From Defluviitalea saccharophila (GTDB taxonomy: Bacteria > Bacillota > Clostridia > Lachnospirales > Defluviitaleaceae): DNA of 64,000 nt. Made by a program: the position numbers and the translations under genes. Positions within the stretch are counted from its first letter, which is position 1; each line of letters begins with the position of its first letter. Shown piece by piece: positions 1-8,093 of this stretch. The notes under the pieces are model-generated. The model was not told the DNA's origin. It made no database searches and saw only the letters and a list, made by a program, of their open reading frames with translations. Location of the stretch: NCBI RefSeq assembly GCF_038396635.1, contig NZ_CP121687.1:1612001-1676000 (forward strand). Reading direction: 5' to 3'.

Positions 1-262
1 TCATTAATGATACTAAATAAATAGAAGTATTAATATGAATGACCTTAAATTTGTATTTTTTCATTTTTATTAATAGATTTTTATAGTCTTCTAATAAACA
101 GAGTATTCTTTGAAAAATATTCTTTCCTTTATATTCAATTTTTTGATATGAATAATTATATAAATTGCTAAGTTGAGAATTTAATATATTCTCAACATGA
201 GTTACAACTCCACCGCTAACTTTTTTAGAAATATCAAGGCCTGTCAATAGAATATTCTCCAT
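1..262 (-). CDS. Glycosyltransferase, N-terminal part (cut by window edge)
   Basis: An open frame starts at ATG 262 and runs without a stop to base 1, giving 87 codons, so the 3' part lies outside the window. The start follows a GGAAAGGG Shine-Dalgarno-like run. The protein begins MENILLTGLDISKKVSGGVV and then has THVENIL, a Gly-Gly loop plus helix layout seen at the N-terminus of GT-B (GT4-type) glycosyltransferases; VIHINTS about 75 residues in fits the second Rossmann strand. It is 63 bases downstream of another GT4-type gene in the same direction, so it probably belongs to the same surface-polysaccharide operon. The family call rests on a short fragment; donor and acceptor sugars cannot be inferred. 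Confidence 0.6.
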   Translation of the reverse strand, partial: MENILLTGLDISKKVSGGVVTHVENILNSQLSNLYNYSYQKIEYKGKNIFQRILCLLEDYKNLLIKMKKYKFKVIHINTSIYLVSLM

Positions 263-325
263 GATTTTCCCTTTCCTATTATATAAAAGTACTATAATTT
301 TTATGGCAGATTAAAATCATTCAGA

Positions 326-1513
326 CTATTTTTCTTCAATAAAGCATTTTTCAAAAAATTGCTTTAGTCTTTGCATCTTAATTTTCATGTCTATACTTCT
401 AAGCGCAAACTCCCTAAAGTGATTTTCAAAGCCATCAATTTGATACATTCTGTTAGTAAATTGTATAATTTCTTCTATATCTATGGGCTCATTATTGTCG
501 TTAACTCTCAAAATATAATTCCGAATACTGCTTTTCATTTTAATATCTGGGTCATTATGACTCGTTATAAAAGGAATTCCTCTAGCTACATACTCTCTAG
601 TTTTTAATGCGGAAGATTCATTTAAGTTCTTTCGATATAAGGCTAACGGTGCCACAGCAATATGACATTTATTGAATAATTTATCTAGTTGTTCTCCTGA
701 TAATTCTTCATAAAATAATACTCTGTCATGTAACTCTAATTTTTTTGATAAATTAATCAAATTCTTCAACTCATTTCCTGTGCCAACGATATGAAAAGTT
801 ATATTAACACTACCTTTATAACTTGCTATCCCTTTAATAACTCTATCAACTCCATGCCAAGGTGCAATTTGACCTACAAAAAGTAATTCTAGCTTTGCTT
901 TATCATAAGGTGGAACTTTTCTTAAAGGTAGCTTTTCTACATCCATCCCATTTCCTAAGACTAAACTTTCTTTTTTATTTCTACTATTATAATAAGAGTA
1001 TCTTTTTCTTTCGTATCTTTTTATCTCATTTGTAACTGCAACAAATCCTTTGACATATCCAAAAATATAAGGAGCTAAATATTTCTCAACCCAATATTCT
1101 TTGTTACTATTTCCCTGAGTTTGCTTTATCTCATCCAATTCTTTTGTTTGATGCTCAAAGATAATTTTAAAAGGGAATTGTTTTACAAGCCTTAAAAGTT
1201 GTGAACTTGCTTTAGGATAACGAAAATATAATAAATCAAATTCTTCCTTTTGAATTTCTTGAATAATTTTGTTATATAATATTAAATTCTTATACCATGT
1301 TTTTTGAAAAAAACTATGAGTATATTTAATTTCATGAAATATAATATTGTTATGAAATTGTCTTGAAATTTTGTCTGGATCTTTTGTATAAAAAATCATA
1401 CCTTTTGTATTTACACCACAATTGTTAAGACCATCTACTTGAGCTATTATTTTCTTAAGCACTCCCGAACCTTCAGACAATTCGCCACGAATAGCAACAT
1501 ATAATACCTTCAT
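326..1513 (-). CDS. GT4-type glycosyltransferase (GT-B fold)
   Basis: A 395-residue protein expected to transfer a sugar from an activated donor during surface-polysaccharide assembly at the cytoplasmic face of the membrane. The N-terminal half opens with a Rossmann strand (MKVLYVAIRGELSEGSGV). The C-terminal half shows the usual GT4 sequence: LLFVGQIAPWHGVDRVI near residue 210, FHIVGTG near 240, and the donor-binding stretch ALKTREYVARGIPFITS near 305-320, where Glu of REYVA fits the second Glu of the EX7E motif. The start overlaps the stop of the upstream deacetylase-fold gene by 4 bases, so the two are probably translationally coupled. The family is clear; the sugar is unknown. Confidence 0.85.
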   Translation of the reverse strand: MKVLYVAIRGELSEGSGVLKKIIAQVDGLNNCGVNTKGMIFYTKDPDKISRQFHNNIIFHEIKYTHSFFQKTWYKNLILYNKIIQEIQKEEFDLLYFRYPKASSQLLRLVKQFPFKIIFEHQTKELDEIKQTQGNSNKEYWVEKYLAPYIFGYVKGFVAVTNEIKRYERKRYSYYNSRNKKESLVLGNGMDVEKLPLRKVPPYDKAKLELLFVGQIAPWHGVDRVIKGIASYKGSVNITFHIVGTGNELKNLINLSKKLELHDRVLFYEELSGEQLDKLFNKCHIAVAPLALYRKNLNESSALKTREYVARGIPFITSHNDPDIKMKSSIRNYILRVNDNNEPIDIEEIIQFTNRMYQIDGFENHFREFALRSIDMKIKMQRLKQFFEKCFIEEK

Positions 1514-3006
1514 TTATTCTTATACCCTTCTATAATATTAATTATTTGTTTCCCTGACATAGCTTCACATTGTTTGGCGCTTAAATACTTTAATACTCTC
1601 TCATACACTTTTTTCCATTCATTGTTTGCCTCTCCAAAAAAAGAATTATGCCATAAGATTGTAAAAACTCCTTGATAATTATCAATGATTTCAATCATTT
1701 CAACACATCTATCATAAGCTTCATTAGCTTTTAGTCTTTTATATTTATTGCTACATAGTGTCATATCCATAACAATTAGAGGAATTTCCCACATATTTAT
1801 AACTTTATTATGAATCAAATCATATGGCTTAAAAGGAAAACAAGTACCGCACCGAAATCCTTCGCAATCCGGATATCCCATTGAAGTATCATAAATGAAC
1901 TTATTATAGCTTTGATATCTCCAAGTATCCGGTACTTTAAACCTTAAGTAATGCTGTCTGCAACCGTATTTGTGATCATATACTACTGAATCTAATACCC
2001 TTTTTTCTTGTTTCATTAATTGTTTATTATTAAAAGTGTTATAACTTCCATGATACCCAACTTCGAAATCTAACTCTATCATTTTATTAATTAATGATTT
2101 TACTCTATAATCTTTTAATAAATAATTATTATCATATTCTGAGTTCCCTGATACCATAAAATAAAACGAAGAAGAAAAACCATATTTTTTTTCAATCTTC
2201 ATTAAGTACTCAAAAGTCCAATAAGGATCTTTTTTATACATATTTATATTCTTTATCATCTTCCCAAGATCATCTAACCCTTTGTCCAATTTCTTAAGTG
2301 TCAAAATATTACTTAAAGTCTCTTTAACTTGCCTTTTATTTAATATATTATGCTTTAATATATAATCTACATCATGTGATAAACAAACCACAAAATCTTT
2401 ATTTCCCCACCACTTTTTTCTTTTATATCCTAAATTAAAATCTTCAATCCATGACCATAATAATTCTATATATTCATTTACAATCGGCCTACCCAAAAAG
2501 TTATGCTTATAAGCTAATGAATGTTTGGCAGAAAATCTTTTATAACGTTCATTATGAATCATATGCGATAAAACAACTTCTTCATATCTAGATAACATAA
2601 AAAAAGCATCAGAAATAAAATCAATATTTGTATGAATATGCATATTATCCTTTTTTATAAATAATCTCTGTCCATCTGAAAATATAGAAATAATATCTGT
2701 TGTACACTTTATTGGGATTTCTAATATAAATCTATTAACAAAAGAGGGAATAGATTCAGCTTGCAAATAATATTCTCCAAATAGTTTCTTAGAAGCTTTT
2801 ATAATAATTATATTCTTAAATTTGTCTGTAATTTTTTTAGCATCTTTCGAATCGATATAAGCAATCAAAATATCTTTTTCCCCTTGAATATAACTAGTTA
2901 AACATTCAATATAGCTAACATTCTGTCCTAGTACAAAGAAAAACAAACTAAAAACATATTGGATTTGTTTTTTAAAATTATTATCTTCTATATAAATATA
3001 AATCAT
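1510..3006 (-). CDS. Polysaccharide deacetylase-fold protein (CE4-like)
   Basis: A 498-residue protein whose C-terminal part (about residues 200-490) carries NodB/CE4-like motifs: LSHDVDYILKHN at 209-220 with the metal-type His-Asp-x-Asp, and GYHGSYN further on, resembling motif 2. The first 200 residues form a separate domain with YEEVVLS in the middle, like the N-terminal domain paired with deacetylase folds in many capsule loci. No signal peptide is seen, so a cytoplasmic location is inferred, unlike secreted CE4 enzymes. It could deacetylate a lipid-linked or nucleotide-linked sugar, or be non-catalytic. It lies in the polysaccharide operon, overlaps the downstream glycosyltransferase by 4 bases, and follows the GNAT-fusion gene by 39 bases. 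Confidence 0.75.
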   Translation of the reverse strand: MIYIYIEDNNFKKQIQYVFSLFFFVLGQNVSYIECLTSYIQGEKDILIAYIDSKDAKKITDKFKNIIIIKASKKLFGEYYLQAESIPSFVNRFILEIPIKCTTDIISIFSDGQRLFIKKDNMHIHTNIDFISDAFFMLSRYEEVVLSHMIHNERYKRFSAKHSLAYKHNFLGRPIVNEYIELLWSWIEDFNLGYKRKKWWGNKDFVVCLSHDVDYILKHNILNKRQVKETLSNILTLKKLDKGLDDLGKMIKNINMYKKDPYWTFEYLMKIEKKYGFSSSFYFMVSGNSEYDNNYLLKDYRVKSLINKMIELDFEVGYHGSYNTFNNKQLMKQEKRVLDSVVYDHKYGCRQHYLRFKVPDTWRYQSYNKFIYDTSMGYPDCEGFRCGTCFPFKPYDLIHNKVINMWEIPLIVMDMTLCSNKYKRLKANEAYDRCVEMIEIIDNYQGVFTILWHNSFFGEANNEWKKVYERVLKYLSAKQCEAMSGKQIINIIEGYKNK

Positions 3007-3045
3007 TATATCACTACTCTTTCAATACAAATAGTTTATGAGTAA

Positions 3046-4368
3046 TCAGCAAACACCCTCAATAATTTCATTAATAATATATTCTAATGAAACAATATTT
3101 GCATTATAACCATATGTTTCAAATTCTTTAATAATATCCTGATAATTATATATCGGTGTTATAATTATCAGGTCTACTTTTTCCATTTTTTTAATATCAT
3201 CTGTTTTTATAACTCTAATGTTATTCCAATATTCTTGCTTATTATTATCAATAAAAAATTGAATAACTTCAGAAGCATTGGATATTTCTTCATAAAGCCT
3301 CTTTCCTAATTCCCCTAATCCATAAATTGCAACTTTTTCAATACCTCGATTTTTCAAATATCCCAACACAGTCCTATTTTGATTTTTAACCATTATCCAT
3401 TTATTTAATAAATGATAGTATTGTTTATATCTAGAATCTACATTTGGATATGTAACATAATTTTTTTGAATATTAAAATAGGTTTTTTGTTTTGCTCCAA
3501 AAGCTCTAAAATATCTTTCTATAGGTTCAATCATGCTTCCTTCAAAATCAAATCTTTTAGCAAAAGTAGAAGCAAATTGAATCGCTTTCCAAATTAAAAG
3601 AGCATGTGCACCACTTGTTCTTAGTTTAGTGTCTTCTCCTCCTAGCAGATAATAGACAGACTCTCGATCCCAAACAATATAAATTGTTGCATGAATATTC
3701 CCCTCTTTATCTTCTGCATAAAATATTTTTCTAGTATTCCTTTTTTGACAAGCTTTATCAATCCTTCGTAAAAAATCTAAAGAATAAGGTATATCAATAT
3801 TCTGTCTTTCAAATGTTTTTTTATTTATCTTATAGAAAGTTTCAATATCACAATCTTCTTTTACCTCAACTAGACTACTTGCCTTTTTAATTAGCCGTCT
3901 TATTCTTGACTCAAAATTATTGTATACATTATCTAGATCATCTAATTTCTCTATTACATAAGTATATCTTGTTGTTTGTTTAAATTGATTCCAATATAAT
4001 GGTAACCAATTTGTAAACGAATAATGAAAATTTTGATTAAAATTAGCAATTGGTAATTTCTCCAATTTCAAAACTAACTCATTTATAATATCTTTTTCAA
4101 ACGCTAATTTTCTTGTGTATTTTTGATTTGGAGGATATTTTATCCATATCCCGTTTGTTTGTGTAATTTTAGGTTGCATTATGTTCATTAAATTATTACT
4201 TTTATAAAAGAAATAAGGAAGTGAAGCAAAGATTTCATCTCCTTTTTCAACAAGTAAGACATCCCAATTTTCTTTTCCACACACAGCATCCATCCACCAT
4301 GCTTGAGAAAAAAGAGGAATAGAGCTTTCTTTATTACATAAATCCCTATATCTCTGCTTTGAAATCAT
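3046..4368 (-). CDS. FemAB/GNAT-like acyltransferase fused to a Rossmann-type domain
   Basis: A 440-residue two-domain protein. Residues about 20-300 look like a FemAB/GNAT-type N-acyltransferase of the kind found in polysaccharide and peptidoglycan loci, with HATIYIVW at 226-233, YYLLGGEDTKLRTSGAHALL at 239-258 and a closing EPIERYFRAFGA. Residues about 345-435 form a second domain with a nucleotide-binding start, VAIYGLGELGKRLYEEI, and the strand-ending IIITPIYNY. That domain resembles the small Rossmann module attached to various surface-sugar enzymes. The start follows AAAGGAG by seven bases. The domain pair suggests an enzyme that acylates an amino sugar in the polymer repeat unit; this is inference. 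Confidence 0.65.
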   Translation of the reverse strand: MISKQRYRDLCNKESSIPLFSQAWWMDAVCGKENWDVLLVEKGDEIFASLPYFFYKSNNLMNIMQPKITQTNGIWIKYPPNQKYTRKLAFEKDIINELVLKLEKLPIANFNQNFHYSFTNWLPLYWNQFKQTTRYTYVIEKLDDLDNVYNNFESRIRRLIKKASSLVEVKEDCDIETFYKINKKTFERQNIDIPYSLDFLRRIDKACQKRNTRKIFYAEDKEGNIHATIYIVWDRESVYYLLGGEDTKLRTSGAHALLIWKAIQFASTFAKRFDFEGSMIEPIERYFRAFGAKQKTYFNIQKNYVTYPNVDSRYKQYYHLLNKWIMVKNQNRTVLGYLKNRGIEKVAIYGLGELGKRLYEEISNASEVIQFFIDNNKQEYWNNIRVIKTDDIKKMEKVDLIIITPIYNYQDIIKEFETYGYNANIVSLEYIINEIIEGVC

Positions 4369-4393
4369 ATTTTTACTCCTTTAAAACAACTAA

Positions 4394-5350
4394 TTATAAT
4401 AAATTCTTGATAAGTTTATGTATATCAAAAGTACGTTTTACATATATTTTCCCATCTTTACAACATATCCATTCTCTATCTTGTTCTTTATATATGCTAC
4501 CAATAGCATATTTTTTTAGTATCTTGCATTTTTTATAGTCTAAAATGCTTAGGTTTTTACCTTTATCCCAAAAATGCTTTATCCCTATGAGAACTGATGC
4601 ATAATTTCCTCTAAGAAAATGATATATTTCTTCAATGCTCCAATTTTCCCAATCTATATAGTCTTGTCCATTCAAAACATTAGGAGCTTTTCTTATTTCA
4701 CCAGTTATTTCTTGTTTCATTGGCTTTACTGTATTTTCAGCTATATCATTAACTGCTTTTACTATCAATTTTGTTCCTATGCGAATAGCCTTCTTCTGTA
4801 AACTTTCTATGGCTTCTCCATGATAAATTTCATACTTCTGTTGATATATAATATCCCCCGTATCTTCTCCTTTATCCACATAATGAATTGTTATGCCACC
4901 TTGCTTTTCCATATAATAATACATCCAAAACCACGGATTTGCTCCTCTATATTGAGGTAAATAGGAGGGATGCATATTAATAACTCCATACTTAGGTATT
5001 TCTATAATGTTAGGTTTAAGAAGTTGTGAAAAACTGGCTATACAAATCAAGTCCGGGGTTAATTTTTTTATCGTTCTTTCCATATCAACAACATTAATAT
5101 CGCTACAAAAAAAATACGGTAGCTTCTTTTTCTTTGCAAATTCCTTCAATACGCTAATATCTTTACGTTTAAAAATCCAATGATATATTTTCAAAGTGTG
5201 ATAATATGCCTTAAATCTAAAACTTTGTCTATACTTTCTAGGGGCTGCTTCTATTATACCAATAATATTATGATATTTATTCAATGCCTGTAAAGGCAGC
5301 AAACTAAAAAAGCCATTCATACCTAAAAAAAGAATGTTTAATTTTCTCAT
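4394..5350 (-). CDS. Methionyl-tRNA formyltransferase-like sugar N-formyltransferase
   Basis: A 318-residue member of the formyltransferase family, which uses 10-formyltetrahydrofolate to formylate an amino group. The catalytic triad seen in this family is intact: Asn125 and His127 in VINMHPSYLPQYRGANP and Asp163 in KGEDTGDIIYQ. The C-terminal region (about 220-318) fits an OB-like domain. The position among polysaccharide genes, rather than beside def or fmt partners, argues for a nucleotide-amino-sugar N-formyltransferase and not the initiator-tRNA enzyme. It ends 25 bases before the GNAT-fusion gene. The sugar substrate is unknown; a 3- or 4-amino sugar is the usual class. Confidence 0.75.
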   Translation of the reverse strand: MRKLNILFLGMNGFFSLLPLQALNKYHNIIGIIEAAPRKYRQSFRFKAYYHTLKIYHWIFKRKDISVLKEFAKKKKLPYFFCSDINVVDMERTIKKLTPDLICIASFSQLLKPNIIEIPKYGVINMHPSYLPQYRGANPWFWMYYYMEKQGGITIHYVDKGEDTGDIIYQQKYEIYHGEAIESLQKKAIRIGTKLIVKAVNDIAENTVKPMKQEITGEIRKAPNVLNGQDYIDWENWSIEEIYHFLRGNYASVLIGIKHFWDKGKNLSILDYKKCKILKKYAIGSIYKEQDREWICCKDGKIYVKRTFDIHKLIKNLL

Positions 5351-5376
5351 TGCCTTACCCTCTTCACATATTGACC

Positions 5377-5964
5377 TTATTGTTTGAATAAATGCTTAGG
5401 TATATAACCATAAAACTCATACTTATTTTTCTTTTCTACTACTTTATCTTTGGATATAGTCTTTACGATTTTAGCTGGTACACCTGCTAAAACACAATAT
5501 CCTTCAGGAAAACTTTTATTGACTACACTACCTGCCGCTACAACTACATGATCTCCTAAATGAACTCCAGGTAAAATAACGGCATTCATTCCTATCCAAC
5601 AATATTTTCCTATTTTTATAGGCCTACATTTTTCATGCTTTGTATACTCATATATACTATGATTTGCACTTATAATCCCTACTCCAGAAGCTATGATTGT
5701 ATAATTTCCAATTTCTATTCCATTTATCCCTTGTATATAGCAATGCGGACTTAATCCTGGCGCTGTGCCAATTCCAATACGTATATTATGTGGACAAGTT
5801 ACCTTTGAAGTAAAATGCACTGGCCAATATGCATGTCTATTTATTCCTAATATTTTTTGATAAAACAAATTTGCAAACGTAATCGGAGCCGCTGTATTCT
5901 TTGTCATCTTAATATATTTAAAATAATTGATACTTTTTTTAAGTGTCTGTATAAACTTTTCCAT
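5377..5964 (-). CDS. Left-handed beta-helix (hexapeptide) acyltransferase
   Basis: A 195-residue protein with hexapeptide repeats from about residue 58 to 165, for example [38 protein letters not shown] and [14 protein letters not shown], closed by the typical [10 protein letters not shown]. The catalytic-type His is likely in [11 protein letters not shown]. These are trimeric O- or N-acetyltransferases using acetyl-CoA. The length and the [12 protein letters not shown] motif place it near the LacA/WcaF/CapG group acting on capsule sugars. It is 12 bases downstream of the next gene, in the same operon. Its exact acceptor is not predictable. Confidence 0.8.
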   Translation of the reverse strand: MEKFIQTLKKSINYFKYIKMTKNTAAPITFANLFYQKILGINRHAYWPVHFTSKVTCPHNIRIGIGTAPGLSPHCYIQGINGIEIGNYTIIASGVGIISANHSIYEYTKHEKCRPIKIGKYCWIGMNAVILPGVHLGDHVVVAAGSVVNKSFPEGYCVLAGVPAKIVKTISKDKVVEKKNKYEFYGYIPKHLFKQ

Positions 5965-5976
5965 ACTTCTTCATCT

Positions 5977-6984
5977 CTATTCTATTTTATATATATTGAA
6001 TTTAGATAATGCATCACCATAGTTCATATAGATCCTAAAGTTCAAGATTTTATCTTCTACCAATAACTCTTCATTGTTTGAAATTTCTTTCCATGCTAAA
6101 TCATTACTACTCCAATATTCTAATTTTATTTTTCCCTGATATGCTATTAATAACTTTATCTTATTTGCATATATATGGATAGGCTTTAAAAAAATATATC
6201 CAGATTTATTACCATATAATATATTATGACAATTCCATTGAGATTCTGATCTCCCATTATATTTATCATACCATCCAATATAACAATACTTTCTACCATC
6301 TATTACCATATCTGAAGAATTTACATGAAGTATTGATTTGTTAAATTTTCCTAATTCAATAAGATCAAATTTTCCTTCCTTAGCATCTAACACTGCACAC
6401 AAATTAGTTTCTTGCAATTTAACGTAAGAATTAAATATGATCTGTTGCTTTCCATTACTATAAGTATATGCATAAACCATATTCTTGCTTATTGAGAAAA
6501 TTAAATTTCCCTCAGTCTTAAAAATCTCTGTATACTCATCTTCAGTTTTTTCTTTTGGATTTTCAGTGGCTAACTCATACCCTTTTTGTGAAAGTAAAAT
6601 TAAACTTGTAGTACAATTGCCTCGATAAGTAAAACTAAACATTACAGTTGACTCTATAGATGGAACAAACGGTTTTATATAAATTGCTCTTGAAACATTT
6701 TGTAATACCTGTCCATTAACTTTAAATCCCATTGGGAAAAACTCCACTCCTTTTCCCTGTGCTCTCACGTTGCCCATAACAGGCAAAAAGTCCTTGTCAT
6801 TAAGATAATTTGTACTTATACCATTACAAATAAAACGAAGCTTACTATTTTTGGGTTCAATAGCATACATACTAGATGTCTCTTGATCAATATCCTCATA
6901 AAAATTTATTTCTTTGAGTAGTAAATATTTATCATTATAATCTTCAGTGATCATTCTAATATCTTCTAATATATTTTCACTCAT
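5977..6984 (-). CDS. Unrecognised protein in polysaccharide operon
   Basis: I do not recognise this 335-residue protein. It has a clear start after AAAAAGGAG and tight spacing to both neighbours (12 bases to the acyltransferase, 42 from the Gfo/Idh gene), so it is very likely translated. It has no signal peptide or membrane segment. From about residue 40 it is rich in alternating hydrophobic and polar residues with many aromatics (for example AIYIKPFVPSIESTVMFSF and GYIFLKPIHIYANKIKLLI), which suggests mainly beta structure, possibly two beta-sandwich domains. The first 40 residues look helical. A carbohydrate-binding or scaffolding role would suit the context but nothing in the sequence proves it. 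Confidence 0.6.
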   Translation of the reverse strand: MSENILEDIRMITEDYNDKYLLLKEINFYEDIDQETSSMYAIEPKNSKLRFICNGISTNYLNDKDFLPVMGNVRAQGKGVEFFPMGFKVNGQVLQNVSRAIYIKPFVPSIESTVMFSFTYRGNCTTSLILLSQKGYELATENPKEKTEDEYTEIFKTEGNLIFSISKNMVYAYTYSNGKQQIIFNSYVKLQETNLCAVLDAKEGKFDLIELGKFNKSILHVNSSDMVIDGRKYCYIGWYDKYNGRSESQWNCHNILYGNKSGYIFLKPIHIYANKIKLLIAYQGKIKLEYWSSNDLAWKEISNNEELLVEDKILNFRIYMNYGDALSKFNIYKIE

Positions 6985-7026
6985 AAATCATTCTCCTTTT
7001 TCAAAAATATTGACATACTGATCACT

Positions 7027-8064
7027 CTAGCTTATTTCATATACTTTTAAAATGATATGAATAGCCTTTTTCCCCTCAATTCCATCAATATATGGAGTAC
7101 TTTTTTTTACAATGCTATCAATTGCATTTCTATATAGAGAAATATGTCCTGACCCATAAATATTTTCAATTTCTCTATCGCATGCTTTTTGAACCTGCTC
7201 CAGACTATCTTTTCCGTCTTCGAACTGCCAAACTTGAACCTTATTAACCGCTTTTCCGCCAATGACAACCGTACCTTTTTCGCCTAGAATAGTCAAAGTT
7301 TCTTCTAAATTCTGTGGATAAACACATACTGTTCCTTCTACATTCCCTATAGCTCCATTTTTAAAGCGAATTTGCAAACTCCCGTAATCCTCCATCTCAA
7401 TGTATGGGTGTGTGAAATTTCCAAGCATTGCATTTACCTGCTCAACTTCTCCCCCAAGCATCCACTGTAAAAGATCTATGTTGTGGATACATTGATTCAT
7501 CAAACATCCCCCATCTTGCTTTTTTGTTCCTCTCCATGGAGCCTGCCTATAATACTCTTCATTTCTATTCCATAAAATCCTGGCATTTCCCGCAATGATT
7601 CGTCCAAATCTTCCTTCTTCCACAGCTTGACGCAATTTCTGGATAGCTGGATTAAATCGGTTTTGATGGCATACACAAAGCTTTACTTTATTTCTTTCTG
7701 AAGCTTCGATCATTCTATCTGCATCTTCTATAGTCATTGCCATAGGTTTTTCTACTATTACATGTTTTCCTGCATTCATAGCATCAATTGAAATCTTTGC
7801 ATGCTTTCCTGATTCCGTTGCAATCGCAACAATATCCACACTCGTATTTTTTAAAAGATCTTCATAATGTGTATATATCGTTGGTGTTTCAACTAATATT
7901 TCTTGCGCTGCCATTTTTTCAACATATTCTTCTGCTTTCTTTTTGGCTCGTTCCTCAATAATATCACATACGGCTATTAATCTTGCTTCAGGATGGTTAT
8001 TGACAATTGCTTCAACATGTTTATAACTGATCCTTCCACAACCGATTATTGCAAAATTCATCAT
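7027..8064 (-). CDS. wbpB: Gfo/Idh/MocA oxidoreductase, WbpB-like
   Basis: A 345-residue NAD-dependent oxidoreductase. The N-terminal Rossmann motif is FAIIGCGRISYKHVEAI, the family EKP motif is in HVIVEKPMAMTIEDAD, and HNIDLLQWMLGG supplies the usual catalytic-domain His. In the WbpA-B-E-D pathway WbpB oxidises C3 of UDP-N-acetylglucosaminuronic acid so that WbpE can aminate it. The call rests on the neighbouring wbpA, wbpD and wbpE homologues. I chose ATG 8064, which has GGAGG eight bases upstream, over an in-frame ATG at 8097; the longer form would overlap wbpA by 4 bases but lacks as good a ribosome site. Family sure; exact substrate inferred. Confidence 0.8.
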   Translation of the reverse strand: MMNFAIIGCGRISYKHVEAIVNNHPEARLIAVCDIIEERAKKKAEEYVEKMAAQEILVETPTIYTHYEDLLKNTSVDIVAIATESGKHAKISIDAMNAGKHVIVEKPMAMTIEDADRMIEASERNKVKLCVCHQNRFNPAIQKLRQAVEEGRFGRIIAGNARILWNRNEEYYRQAPWRGTKKQDGGCLMNQCIHNIDLLQWMLGGEVEQVNAMLGNFTHPYIEMEDYGSLQIRFKNGAIGNVEGTVCVYPQNLEETLTILGEKGTVVIGGKAVNKVQVWQFEDGKDSLEQVQKACDREIENIYGSGHISLYRNAIDSIVKKSTPYIDGIEGKKAIHIILKVYEIS

Positions 8065-8093
8065 TACCATGGCCTCCGTATCTAAGTTGTAAA

